Below, piece after piece: positions 1 through 8,220 of a DNA stretch of 64,000 nt (the first letter of the stretch is position 1; each line of letters opens with the position of its first letter). The position numbers were made by a program, and so were the translations under genes. The notes below the pieces were generated by a model, which worked only from the letters and a program-made list of their open reading frames with translations, was not told where the DNA came from and ran no database searches. Where the stretch lies: assembly GCF_007096355.1 (NCBI RefSeq), contig NZ_VKDF01000012.1, forward strand, positions 1,126-65,125, given 5' to 3'. This DNA comes from Paracoccus sp. M683 (GTDB lineage: Bacteria; Pseudomonadota; Alphaproteobacteria; Rhodobacterales; Rhodobacteraceae).

Positions 1-255
<255 letters not shown>

Positions 256-302
256 TGACGTCGGGTGCGTGCTTGCACGCACCTTGCCGGGACAAGAACA
301 AG

Positions 303-329
303 GGCCGCTCCGAAAGGGGCGGTCTTTTT
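303..329 (+). terminator. Rho-independent terminator after tuf
   Basis: A 9-bp stem (303-311 with 316-324, two G-U pairs) closes a GAAA tetraloop and is followed directly by five T residues at 325-329. This is a textbook intrinsic terminator placed 47 bases after the tuf stop. Confidence 0.92.
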
Positions 330-350
330 CGTTACGGCGGCTGCGGGCGA

Positions 351-1211
351 TCAGGCATAACGCCGCGCGCCCGCCACGCAGGTGACGACCAGCAGGGTAA
401 CGACGATCATGGATGCGTCGACCGGCTCGCCCAGCAGAAGGCCGGCGAGAAGCAGCCCGAAGAACGGTTGCAGCAATTGCAACTGCCCCACTTTCGCAAT
501 GCCGCCAAGCGCCAGGCCGCGATACCAGAAGACAAAGCCGATCATCATGCTGAAAACGGACACATAGCCCAGGCTCAGCACGCCCTGAGTGGTTGCCGCC
601 TGGAACCCCTGCGGCCATGTCAGCCAGACCAGCGCCAGCATCGCGGGCAGTGACAGCAGCAGGGCCCAGGAAATCACCTGCCAGCCGCCAAGGCGCCGCG
701 ACAACACCGCCCCCTCGGCATAGCCCAGCCCGCACAGGACGATCGCGGCCAGCATCAGCAGATCGCCGGCCATCGTGCCGCCATCGCCCTGCGTCCAGGC
801 ATAAAGGGCGACAGCCAGACTGCCCGCGCCGGAAAAGATCCAGAAGACGGGGCGGGGCCGTTCACCGCCCCGAACCACGCCGAAGATGGCGGTGGCCAGC
901 GGCAAAAGCCCGATGAACACGATCGAATGTGCCGAGGTGATCTGCTGCAAGGCCAGTGCCGTCAGCAGTGGAAATCCAAGAACCACCCCGATCGAGACGA
1001 TGCACAAGCCACCCAGATCGGCCCGCGAGGGTCGGCCCTGCCGCAACAGCACCAGCAGCAGTCCGGCCAGCATTGCTGCGATGACCGCGCGGGCCGAGGT
1101 CAGAAACATCGGCCCGAAATCAGCGACCGCGACCCGTGTTGCCGGCAATGACCCGCTGAAAATCAGCACGCCAAGAAACCCGCTTGCCCAACCGTCATAT
1201 GCCTTGTTCAT
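351..1211 (-). CDS. DMT-superfamily (EamA) transporter
   Basis: This 286-residue protein is almost entirely hydrophobic and reads as the ten-helix, two-repeat EamA fold of drug/metabolite exporters. Its N terminus is MNKAYDGWASGFLGVLIFSG; the second repeat includes GLGYAEGAVLSRRLGGW and ends in the usual short basic tail, ARRYA. I chose the ATG at 1211 because AGGGGCAG lies just upstream; an upstream in-frame start would add a proline- and arginine-rich stretch atypical of the family. The gene is divergent from a MocR-type regulator, a common pairing in which the regulator controls the exporter. The substrate is unknown; small amines or amino acids are typical of the family. Confidence 0.88.
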   Translation of the reverse strand: MNKAYDGWASGFLGVLIFSGSLPATRVAVADFGPMFLTSARAVIAAMLAGLLLVLLRQGRPSRADLGGLCIVSIGVVLGFPLLTALALQQITSAHSIVFIGLLPLATAIFGVVRGGERPRPVFWIFSGAGSLAVALYAWTQGDGGTMAGDLLMLAAIVLCGLGYAEGAVLSRRLGGWQVISWALLLSLPAMLALVWLTWPQGFQAATTQGVLSLGYVSVFSMMIGFVFWYRGLALGGIAKVGQLQLLQPFFGLLLAGLLLGEPVDASMIVVTLLVVTCVAGARRYA

Positions 1212-1274
1212 CAACTGCCCCTTTGCTTTGATGCGCGGTATAGGCGGAATGCGCTGGCCAGGGCAGGGACGAAG

Positions 1275-1300
1275 CAATACAATTCAGCCAAACTGTATTG
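1275..1300. promoter_or_regulatory. Inverted repeat, candidate operator of the MocR regulator
   Basis: The arms CAATACA (1275-1281) and TGTATTG (1294-1300) are perfect inverted repeats separated by 12 bases. They lie in the 117-bp gap between the divergent DMT transporter and the MocR-type regulator, 28 bases before the regulator's ATG. Position and symmetry suggest an autoregulatory operator shared by both genes. This is inference; no binding data are available. Confidence 0.55.
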
Positions 1301-1328
1301 CCTTAATCACCCATACGATTGGACGGCC

Positions 1329-2720
1329 ATGGCGCAGGCCCCACGCACCGAAAAGGTCATGCAGGCGATCCGCAGCCGGTTGGCCATGCGGACGTTGCTG
1401 CCGGGCGAGCGGCTGCCCTCGATCCGTGCTTTTGCGGCAACGATGGGGGTTTCGCCATCGACCATTGTTGAAGCCTATGATCGGCTGGCGGCCGAGGGCA
1501 TCATTCACGCACGGCCGGGTTCGGGTTTTTATGCTTCGGGGGTGGCGCCATCCATGCAGATGCGCGAGCCGGGTCCCAGTCCCGCGCGTGAGGTGGACCC
1601 GTTCTGGGTGTCGCGACAGGCGCTGGACGCCCCCGAAGGCACCGACCGGCCCGGCTGCGGCTGGCTGCCACCGGATTGGATGCCGCATCAGGCGATCAGC
1701 CGCGCCTTGCGCGAGATTGCGCGGGGCGAGCCGTCGGTGCTGACGGATTATGGCAACAGTCGCGGGACCTTGTCCCTGCGTCGGCAACTGGCGCGCCTGT
1801 TCGCGGAAGATGAACTGTCGGTCAGCCCTGATGCGATCCTGCTGACCGGCTCGACCTCGCAGGCGTTGGATCTGATCTGCCGCTATCTGCTGCGGCCGGG
1901 CGATACGGTGCTGCTGGACGATCCCTGCTACTTCAACTTTCAGGCTTTGCTGCGGGTCTACAAGCTGCGCATCGTCACCGTGCCCATGACGGCGAGCGGA
2001 CCGGATCTGGCCGCCTTTGCCGAGGTGCTGCAAACCCAGGCGCCACGGCTGTATATCACCAACAGCGCGTTGCATAATCCCACCGGCGCAACGATGTCGG
2101 CGCAGGTGGCGCATCGGCTGCTGGGGCTGGCAGCGGCGCATGACCTGACGATCATCGAAGACGAGACCTTTGCCGCGCTGGAACCCGAACGCTCGGCCCG
2201 GCTGGCCACGCTTGACGGCCTGGAGCGGGTGATCAGGATCGGTGGTTTTTCCAAAACCCTTTCGGCATCCATCCGCTGCGGCTATGTCGCCGGTCAGCCC
2301 GACCTGATCGAGGCGCTGACCGATCTTCAGGTGGCAACGAATTTCGGTGGCCCCGGACCTTTCGCGGCCGAGCTTGTGCAGGCGACGCTAAGCGATGGCA
2401 GCTATCGCAAGCATCTTGCCGGAATCCGACAGCGTCTGGCGCGCGCCCGGAAAGAGACGGCCCGCAGGCTTGAAGGGCTGGGTATCACGCCGTGGCTGCT
2501 GCCGCGGGGCGGGTTTTACCTGTGGTGCCAGTTGCCCGATGGCCGCGACGCGGCGCGGATTGCGGGTCTTGCGCTGCGGTCGGACGTGGTGCTGGCGCCC
2601 GGCAATGTGTTCAGCCCGGCGCGATCCGCAGCAGGTTTCATGCGGATCAATGTCGCGCAGATGTCGGCGCATGCGCATGATGTTCTGGCGCAAGCCTTGG
2701 CAGAGCCACCGGCAGCATAA
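1329..2720 (+). CDS. MocR-type regulator: GntR wHTH fused to PLP aminotransferase domain
   Basis: The 463-residue protein has a GntR winged helix-turn-helix at about residues 5-72 (LPGERLPSIRAFAATMGVS, then GIIHARPGSGFYAS) and a fold-type I aminotransferase domain from about 105 to the end. The PLP site is intact: HNPTG with Asn250, EDETF with Asp278, the Schiff-base lysine Lys309 in GGFSKTLSASIRCGYV, and Arg316. Members such as PdxR and GabR use PLP or an aminated ligand as effector and normally do not act as catalysts. It is divergent from a DMT exporter across a small intergenic region with an inverted repeat, so it probably regulates that exporter. The effector is not deducible. Confidence 0.92.
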   Translation: MAQAPRTEKVMQAIRSRLAMRTLLPGERLPSIRAFAATMGVSPSTIVEAYDRLAAEGIIHARPGSGFYASGVAPSMQMREPGPSPAREVDPFWVSRQALDAPEGTDRPGCGWLPPDWMPHQAISRALREIARGEPSVLTDYGNSRGTLSLRRQLARLFAEDELSVSPDAILLTGSTSQALDLICRYLLRPGDTVLLDDPCYFNFQALLRVYKLRIVTVPMTASGPDLAAFAEVLQTQAPRLYITNSALHNPTGATMSAQVAHRLLGLAAAHDLTIIEDETFAALEPERSARLATLDGLERVIRIGGFSKTLSASIRCGYVAGQPDLIEALTDLQVATNFGGPGPFAAELVQATLSDGSYRKHLAGIRQRLARARKETARRLEGLGITPWLLPRGGFYLWCQLPDGRDAARIAGLALRSDVVLAPGNVFSPARSAAGFMRINVAQMSAHAHDVLAQALAEPPAA

Positions 2721-2830
2721 ATGGTCAGGCCTGTCATCGCGACGGGCTTGCACGTCCGATCGTGAAGTCACTTTACCGGTTTTGCGTTCCATGCAACTCT
2801 GCCCGGGTGTAGCCAAGAGGAGGGATTTCC

Positions 2831-3523
2831 ATGCAGCGTCCGGCCATCGTTCTTGTTCACGGTTTCTGGGGTGGGGCGGCTCATTGGGCCCATGTCATCA
2901 CCCAATTGCACAAACGCGGTTACCACGACCTGCATGCGGTCGAGAATCCGCTGACCTCACTGGCTGACGACGTGGCCCGCACCCAGCAGATGATCCGGCA
3001 GATGAAGGGCCCGGTGCTGCTGGTCGGGCATTCCTATGGCGGCGCGGTGATCACCGAGGCTGGCGACATGCCGCATGTGGCCGGGCTTGTCTATGTCGCA
3101 GCCTTCGCGCCCGACGCCGGCGAAAGCCCCGGCGGGATCAGCCAGGCGAACCCGCCCGAGGCCTTTGGCAATATCCAGCCCGACAGTGACGGCTATCTGT
3201 GGGTGGCGCAGGACAAGTTCCGCGAAAGCTTCTGCCAGGATCTCGGCGAGGACGAGGCGCGGATCATGGCCGTCACGCAAAAGGCACCAAAGGCCAGCAC
3301 CTTTGGCGATGCGATCAGCGCACCCGCCTGGAAGGTGAAGCCAAGCTGGTATCAGATATCGACCCATGACCGGATGATCCATCCCGACAATCAGCGGATG
3401 ATGGCGGCACGGATGAACGCGAAAGACACCATCAGCCTTGCGTCCAGCCACGCCTCGCTTGCCTCGCACCCGGCCGAGATCGCGGATCTGATCGACAGCG
3501 CCGTCACGGCCACCGGCACCTGA
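2831..3523 (+). CDS. Alpha/beta hydrolase
   Basis: The 230-residue protein is a compact single-domain alpha/beta hydrolase. It opens with the oxyanion-loop motif IVLVHGFWGG, carries the nucleophile elbow GHSYGG with Ser68, and has a candidate catalytic histidine in the SSHASLASHP segment near the C terminus. No signal peptide is visible, so it is probably cytoplasmic. It resembles the small hydrolases of the EstC/salicylate-esterase type, but the substrate is unknown. The ATG at 2831 follows a strong GAGGAGGG ribosome binding site. It appears to be monocistronic, and a hairpin-rich stretch follows its stop codon. Confidence 0.85.
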   Translation: MQRPAIVLVHGFWGGAAHWAHVITQLHKRGYHDLHAVENPLTSLADDVARTQQMIRQMKGPVLLVGHSYGGAVITEAGDMPHVAGLVYVAAFAPDAGESPGGISQANPPEAFGNIQPDSDGYLWVAQDKFRESFCQDLGEDEARIMAVTQKAPKASTFGDAISAPAWKVKPSWYQISTHDRMIHPDNQRMMAARMNAKDTISLASSHASLASHPAEIADLIDSAVTATGT

Positions 3524-3574
3524 CGCCGCCGCAAAGCGGCGCCACATCGTCGCCTTGCGGCGGCGGGTGGCGCC
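3524..3574. repeat. Nested inverted repeats after the hydrolase (possible terminator)
   Basis: CGCCGCCGCAA at 3524-3534 is the reverse complement of TTGCGGCGGCG at 3554-3564, and GGCGCCAC at 3538-3545 pairs with GTGGCGCC at 3567-3574. A smaller GCCGC-AAA-GCGGC hairpin sits inside. There is no T tract, so this may be a transcript-end structure rather than a classical terminator. Confidence 0.5.
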
Positions 3575-3641
3575 TGTCTCGTTGACCGGGCGGCACTTCT
3601 GCCGCAAGATCAGGCAATCTCCATCACCCGAGATCAAGCTG

Positions 3642-3935
3642 ATGTGCCAGATCTTTGCCGGACAGGATCCGGCCCGATATGAAACAGAAACCCGGCGGCT
3701 GCGGCTGAACGGGCAGTCGACCTCGATCCGTCTGGAGCGCGCTTTCTGGCGGATCCTGGACGGAATAGCCCTGCGCGAGGGGGTCTCGACCCCCGCCTTC
3801 ATCTCGAAGCTGCATTCCGAGGTGCTGGAACTGCATGGCGAGGCGCGGAACTTCACTTCGTTGCTGCGATGTGCCTGCACGATCCATCTGGGCGAATACG
3901 ACCGGGACGAGGCATTGCGGATCGCCGCCGAATAA
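3642..3935 (+). CDS. Ribbon-helix-helix domain protein
   Basis: The 97-residue protein resembles the short ribbon-helix-helix family common in alphaproteobacteria. After MCQIFAGQDPARYETETR it has a beta-strand (LRLNGQSTSIRLE) and two helices (RAFWRILDGIALREG and STPAFISKLHSEVLEL), then a C-terminal region with LLRCACTIHL. Such proteins are usually DNA-binding dimers. The ATG at 3642 is preferred because family members begin this way; an upstream ATG at 3555 would translate the intergenic palindrome. No clear Shine-Dalgarno sequence precedes it. The target is unknown. Confidence 0.75.
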   Translation: MCQIFAGQDPARYETETRRLRLNGQSTSIRLERAFWRILDGIALREGVSTPAFISKLHSEVLELHGEARNFTSLLRCACTIHLGEYDRDEALRIAAE

Positions 3936-3960
3936 CCCGGCCCGTCGATCCCTCGGTCGG

Positions 3961-5016
3961 TCAGGGAAGGGCCAGATCGACCCAGACCAGCCGATGCCGC
4001 GATGCCCGCGCCACGATCGCGCCCGCTTCGGTTTCGGGATCGGGCCACAGCACGCCGGCGGCGATGACCGTCAGCCCCTGCGAGGGCAGGACATAATCGG
4101 CACGCAGATTGCCGGGGCCATCGGCATCGGCCCAATCCGCCGTGTCCAGCGCCGGGTCGCCCTTCTGCGTGGCATTGGCGCCGTCCTGCGGCGGCTGCCA
4201 GTCACCCTTGGGAAGCGGGTCTTGCGCCACGCCCAGCAGGGCTTGCAAGGCCTCGGGGCGGCCATCGCCATCGGCGGGGTCGATGTTCAGATTGCCCAGC
4301 AACACGAAACGGCCATCCGAAGGCAGGTGACGCAGCCAGAAGGCGGCCTCGTCATGGTTGCGCCGGCCGTTGCGATCCTCGGGGCCGTCAAAGACCGGGG
4401 GGGTGGCGGACCATGCCAGCAGGTGCAGGGGACGGCCCTGAACCATCAGCGGCACGTCCCAATGGGCAGTGGATGACAGGCGCTGGATCGCGGCGGCTTC
4501 GGGCGAGGTGTCCGGCATCAGATTGCCGGGCAGGTCACGCCACAGAAAGGCGCTGTGGTCAGTGACCTGACCCAGGGGCAGGCGCGAAAGCACCGCCATG
4601 CCCGATTGCCCGGTGAAAAAGCCAAAGCCCTGGGCATCATCGGCCGTGCCGCTGCGCCCGTCGCCATCCAGGTCGATGCCCGTCGCCATGCCGCTGTTCG
4701 GCCGCGCGGCAAAGCGATGCGGCATGTCCCAGCCCGCCTCGGCCAGCAGGGCGGCAAAACCCTCTAGCGCGCGGCCGTCATGGTCCCAGTCAAAGCCCGT
4801 CAGCAGCACCGCGTCGGGTCGTGCCATCGCAATTGTTGCGGCAGAGGCCATGACCTGTTCGTCGCGATCCTCGATATCGGCCAACAGCAGGCCCGGCCCC
4901 TTGCGCGACAGGTCCGGCCCATAGCTGGCGATGCGCAGGGTGTCGGCTTGTGACAGTGCCGGGATCAGCGCCGGCGCCATCAGGGACAGCGCCAGCAATG
5001 CGGTCCTCAGACCCAA
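3961..5016 (-). CDS. Secreted endonuclease/exonuclease/phosphatase family protein
   Basis: The 351-residue protein starts with a cleavable signal peptide (hydrophobic stretch [18 protein letters not shown]) and then has EEP-fold signatures: [11 protein letters not shown] near the mature N terminus, [15 protein letters not shown] for the metal-binding NxD segment, [11 protein letters not shown], and a C-terminal [10 protein letters not shown] with the catalytic histidine. It is predicted to be a periplasmic or extracellular phosphodiesterase or nuclease-like enzyme. The start is a TTG at 5016, overlapping the end of leuD by 10 bases, so the gene is probably co-transcribed and translationally coupled with leuD. 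No strong ribosome binding site is visible. The exact substrate is unknown. Confidence 0.8.
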   Translation of the reverse strand: MGLRTALLALSLMAPALIPALSQADTLRIASYGPDLSRKGPGLLLADIEDRDEQVMASAATIAMARPDAVLLTGFDWDHDGRALEGFAALLAEAGWDMPHRFAARPNSGMATGIDLDGDGRSGTADDAQGFGFFTGQSGMAVLSRLPLGQVTDHSAFLWRDLPGNLMPDTSPEAAAIQRLSSTAHWDVPLMVQGRPLHLLAWSATPPVFDGPEDRNGRRNHDEAAFWLRHLPSDGRFVLLGNLNIDPADGDGRPEALQALLGVAQDPLPKGDWQPPQDGANATQKGDPALDTADWADADGPGNLRADYVLPSQGLTVIAAGVLWPDPETEAGAIVARASRHRLVWVDLALP

Positions 5017-5612
5017 GGACGGGCCTGTGCCATCTGGGATTCGAACCGGTCGATGGCGGGGGCCTTTTCCATGGTCAGGCCAATATCATCCAACCCGTTC
5101 AGCAGGCTGTGCTTGCGATCGGGGTCGATGTCAAAGGCAAAGACCTGCCCGTCCGAGCTGGTGACCGTCTGCGCGTTCAGATCGACGTTGATCCGGGCAT
5201 TGGCGCCGCGGCGGGCGTCCTCCATCAGCGCATCCACGGCCTCTTGCGGCAGGACGACGGGCAGGATGCCGTTCTTGAAGCAGTTGTTATAGAAGATGTC
5301 GGCAAAGCTGGTCGAGATGACGCAGCGAATGCCGAAATCCAGCAGCGCCCAGGGCGCATGTTCGCGCGACGAGCCGCAGCCGAAATTGTCACCGGCCACG
5401 ATGATTTGCGCCTGCCGATAGGCCGGCTGGTTCAGGACGAAATCCGCGATCTCGGTGCCGTCCTGATTATAGCGCATTTCATCGAACAGATTTTTTCCTA
5501 AACCGGAACGTTTGATTGTTTTCAGAAACTGCTTTGGAATTATCATGTCCGTGTCAATATTGACCAAGGGCATGGGCGCGGCGATTCCGGTTAATGTCGT
5601 GAACTTTTCCAT
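5007..5612 (-). CDS. leuD: 3-isopropylmalate dehydratase small subunit
   Basis: The 201-residue LeuD isomerises isopropylmalate together with LeuC in leucine biosynthesis. Diagnostic features are [17 protein letters not shown] near the N terminus, the [17 protein letters not shown] swivel-domain motif, and [17 protein letters not shown]. Its length matches the family. It is on the same strand as leuC, but an 801-base membrane-protein ORF (stop at 6443) on the opposite strand lies between them. The downstream EEP-family gene overlaps it by 10 bases. Confidence 0.97.
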   Translation of the reverse strand: MEKFTTLTGIAAPMPLVNIDTDMIIPKQFLKTIKRSGLGKNLFDEMRYNQDGTEIADFVLNQPAYRQAQIIVAGDNFGCGSSREHAPWALLDFGIRCVISTSFADIFYNNCFKNGILPVVLPQEAVDALMEDARRGANARINVDLNAQTVTSSDGQVFAFDIDPDRKHSLLNGLDDIGLTMEKAPAIDRFESQMAQARPWV

Positions 5613-5690
5613 GTCTGACCTTTACTCTGGGCTTGGGCGAGATTGGGTCGCCGGGGCGACACAAAAGATAATCTGGGCGGGGTGCCGGAA

Positions 5691-6443
5691 ATGACGCAGA
5701 TCTTCGACTGTCTTGGGCAGGGTTGGACACCGGTGATTGGTGATCCTACCATATTCGGATGGCTGACGGTCATATCCTATCTGATCTGCGCGGTTCTGGC
5801 GGCGATGGTCTGGAACAGCCGGCACGAGCGGACCCTGCGCCGGTTCTGGGCCATCGTGATGGTGCTGATGCTGGCTTTGGCGCTGAACAAGCAGCTTGAT
5901 CTGCAAACGGCCTTTACCGCCACGGCGCGTTGCTGGTTCGAAACGATGGGCTGGTATGATGTGCGCCGTTTCGCGCAACTGGTTTTCATCATCGTGCTGA
6001 TCGCGGCCGTATTCCTGTTGTATCGGCGCGGCACGATCCTGATGCGGCGGCACCGCAGGACGCACGGGCTGGCCCTGCTGGGGCTTGGCATTGTCGCGGC
6101 CTATGTGGTGATCCGGGCCAGCAGCTTTCACCTGGTCGACCTTCTGGGCAGCAAGTCGGTGATGGGCATCAGCATGAATTTCCTGCTGGAGAATATCGGG
6201 CTTCTGCTGATCGCGATCAATGCCATCGGCCTGCTGAGCGGGCGCATCCGTCCCGGTGAACGGCGCGCGGCGGCCGCTGCCCGACAATCGGCCTCTGTCG
6301 CCGCCGGTGCCGCCCGTGTCGCCGGCGGGCAGCGCCCCCTTGCCGGCGGGGTGCCGCAACAGACGCCCGGCCCCGAGGGCGGCAAAAGCACACAGGCAAC
6401 CAAGCCGCCCCCCGGTTTCCCGTTGGAACCGCGCGGCCACTAA
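5691..6443 (+). CDS. Membrane protein of unknown function
   Basis: I do not recognise a family with certainty. The 250-residue protein has about six hydrophobic segments (for example FGWLTVISYLICAVLAAMVW, AIVMVLMLALAL, LVFIIVLIAAVFLLY, LALLGLGIVAAYVVI) in roughly the first 185 residues. A hydrophilic Ala/Gly/Pro-rich tail follows that is probably disordered. The ATG at 5691 is chosen because GGGCGGGG lies upstream and the encoded protein starts cleanly with MTQIFDCLGQGW. It runs opposite to leuC and leuD and sits exactly between them. A read-through leuCD transcript would be antisense to this gene. Confidence 0.68.
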   Translation: MTQIFDCLGQGWTPVIGDPTIFGWLTVISYLICAVLAAMVWNSRHERTLRRFWAIVMVLMLALALNKQLDLQTAFTATARCWFETMGWYDVRRFAQLVFIIVLIAAVFLLYRRGTILMRRHRRTHGLALLGLGIVAAYVVIRASSFHLVDLLGSKSVMGISMNFLLENIGLLLIAINAIGLLSGRIRPGERRAAAAARQSASVAAGAARVAGGQRPLAGGVPQQTPGPEGGKSTQATKPPPGFPLEPRGH

Positions 6444-6537
6444 GCTAGCCAGGACGGCCGGGCGGGCATGGTCATGCCCGCAGCGCCCGGATGCGACATC
6501 AGGTTTCATGTCGTGACGGTCCCTGCCGCGCCGCCGG

Positions 6538-7974
6538 TCAGGCGGGCTCTGCCTGACCCGTCAGCGCACGCACATCGGTCAGTCGGCCGGTCACGCCAGC
6601 CGCTGCCGCCATGGCCGGCGACATCAGATGCGTGCGACCCTTATAGCCCTGACGCCCCTCGAAATTGCGGTTCGAGGTGGCCGCGCAGCGTTCGCCCGGT
6701 GCCAATTGGTCAGGGTTCATGCCAAGGCACATGGAACAGCCCGCAAGGCGCCATTCAAAACCGGCATCCTTGAAGATCTGGTCCAGCCCTTCTTCCTCGG
6801 CTTGCAAACGCACCAGACCCGAGCCGGGCACGACCATGCCTCGCACGCCATCGGCCAGCTTGCGGCCCCTGAGAATGGCGGCGGCAGCGCGCAGATCCTC
6901 GATCCGGCCATTGGTGCAGGAACCGATAAAGACCGCGTCGATGGCGATCTGGTCCAACGGGGTGCCGGGCGTCAGGCCCATATAGTCAAGGCTGCGGCGG
7001 GCGGCCTCGATCTTGCCGCCGGTGAAATCCTCGGGCGAGGGGACGGTGCCGGTGATCGGCAGCACATCCTCGGGGCTGGTGCCCCAGGTGATGACGGGGG
7101 TGATGTCCTCGGCACGGATCGTCACGACCTTGTCGAAATGCGCGTCATCGTCGGATTTCAGCGTCTTCCACCAGTTCACCGCCGCTTCCCATGCCGCGCC
7201 TTTCGGGGCGTGGGGACGGCCCTTCACATAGGCGAAGGTGGTTTCATCCGGGGCGATCAGCCCGGCGCGGGCGCCGCCCTCGATCGCCATGTTGCAGACG
7301 GTCATGCGGCCTTCCATCGACAGCGCACGGATCGCCTCGCCGCAATATTCGATGACATAGCCGGTGCCGCCGGCGGTCCCGGTCTTGCCGATCACAGAAA
7401 GGGTGATGTCCTTGGCGGTCACGCCCGGCGGCAGGGTGCCGGTGATTTCCACCTTCATGTTCTTGGATTTCTTCTGGATCAGCGTCTGCGTGGCCAGAAC
7501 ATGTTCCACCTCGGACGTGCCGATGCCATGGGCCAGTGCCCCAAAGGCACCATGGGTCGAGGTATGGCTGTCACCGCAAACCACGGTCATGCCGGGCAGG
7601 GTCCAGCCCAGTTCCGGGCCGATGATATGCACGATCCCCTGGCGGATATCGTCCACCGGGTAATAGGTCACGCCGAATTCGCGGGCATTGCGGTCAAGCG
7701 CCTCGACCTGGATGCGCGAATCCTCATTGTCGATATGGGTTTCGCGATCGGCGGTGGTGGGCACGTTGTGGTCGGGCACGGCGATGGTCTTTTCCGGCGC
7801 CCGGACCTTGCGACCCGACATGCGCAGCCCCTCGAAGGCCTGCGGGCTGGTCACTTCATGAACCAGATGGCGGTCGATATACAGCAGGCAGGTGCCATCC
7901 GCAGTCTGGTCGACCAGATGGGCGTCCCAGATCTTGTCGTAAAGCGTGCGGGGTTTGGCATTGTCTTGGGTCAT
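6538..7974 (-). CDS. leuC: 3-isopropylmalate dehydratase large subunit
   Basis: The 478-residue LeuC belongs to the aconitase superfamily and holds the catalytic 4Fe-4S cluster. The cluster cysteines are recognisable in [32 protein letters not shown] and [19 protein letters not shown]. It acts with LeuD in the second step of leucine synthesis. The ATG at 7974 is preceded by an AAGAGA-type ribosome binding site. A short possible coding unit (8034-8126) lies on the same strand 59 bases upstream and may be its leader. leuD is about 0.9 kb downstream. Confidence 0.97.
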   Translation of the reverse strand: MTQDNAKPRTLYDKIWDAHLVDQTADGTCLLYIDRHLVHEVTSPQAFEGLRMSGRKVRAPEKTIAVPDHNVPTTADRETHIDNEDSRIQVEALDRNAREFGVTYYPVDDIRQGIVHIIGPELGWTLPGMTVVCGDSHTSTHGAFGALAHGIGTSEVEHVLATQTLIQKKSKNMKVEITGTLPPGVTAKDITLSVIGKTGTAGGTGYVIEYCGEAIRALSMEGRMTVCNMAIEGGARAGLIAPDETTFAYVKGRPHAPKGAAWEAAVNWWKTLKSDDDAHFDKVVTIRAEDITPVITWGTSPEDVLPITGTVPSPEDFTGGKIEAARRSLDYMGLTPGTPLDQIAIDAVFIGSCTNGRIEDLRAAAAILRGRKLADGVRGMVVPGSGLVRLQAEEEGLDQIFKDAGFEWRLAGCSMCLGMNPDQLAPGERCAATSNRNFEGRQGYKGRTHLMSPAMAAAAGVTGRLTDVRALTGQAEPA

Positions 7975-8033
7975 GGCTGTCTCTTGCTTTTTGCAACGGC
8001 TGGAGGATCGGCGGATGTGACGGGCATGCGCCC

Positions 8034-8126
8034 TCAGACCCGCGCGGTCACGCCCAGGATTTCGCCATAGAAGCGGCCCGGCAGGCGGGCGCGGTCATGG
8101 ATGTCGAAATAGATAAAACCAGACAT
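8034..8126 (-). CDS. 30-codon small ORF, candidate leaderless leader peptide of leuC
   Basis: On the minus strand an ATG at 8126 opens a 30-codon ORF (start [19 protein letters not shown], end [10 protein letters not shown]) ending in TGA at 8034, 59 bases before leuC. No Shine-Dalgarno sequence precedes the ATG. Instead a good promoter abuts it: TTGCCG (8157-8162), a 17-base spacer, TAGATT (8134-8139), and 7 bases to the ATG. That would place the transcript start at or next to the A of ATG. The peptide is not leucine-rich, so it does not look like a classical attenuator. Its reality as a gene is inferred from layout only. Confidence 0.5.
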   Translation of the reverse strand: MSGFIYFDIHDRARLPGRFYGEILGVTARV

Positions 8127-8133
8127 GAGGGGC

Positions 8134-8162
8134 AATCTAGTGCGCTTCGGACCATCCGGCAA
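8134..8162 (-). promoter_or_regulatory. Predicted sigma-70-type promoter for the small ORF and leuC
   Basis: Reading the minus strand, TTGCCG at 8162-8157 and TAGATT at 8139-8134 are spaced by exactly 17 bases. The -10 box ends 7 bases before the ATG of the 30-codon ORF at 8126. Both hexamers are near consensus for the housekeeping sigma factor as seen in alphaproteobacteria. This is a pattern match, not a mapped start. Confidence 0.55.
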
Positions 8163-8220
8163 GGATCGTCTTGCCCCACTGGCCGAATGCAGTGTTATGA
8201 TCCACCAAAGGAGGACAGGA

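Noticed and set aside
3555..3641. N-terminal extension of the ribbon-helix-helix protein
   Set aside because: The added residues are coded by the intergenic palindrome and do not look like part of the family.
7975..8033. Classical leucine attenuator in front of leuC
   Set aside because: The short ORF upstream has only two leucine codons and no strong terminator stem with a T tract lies between it and leuC.
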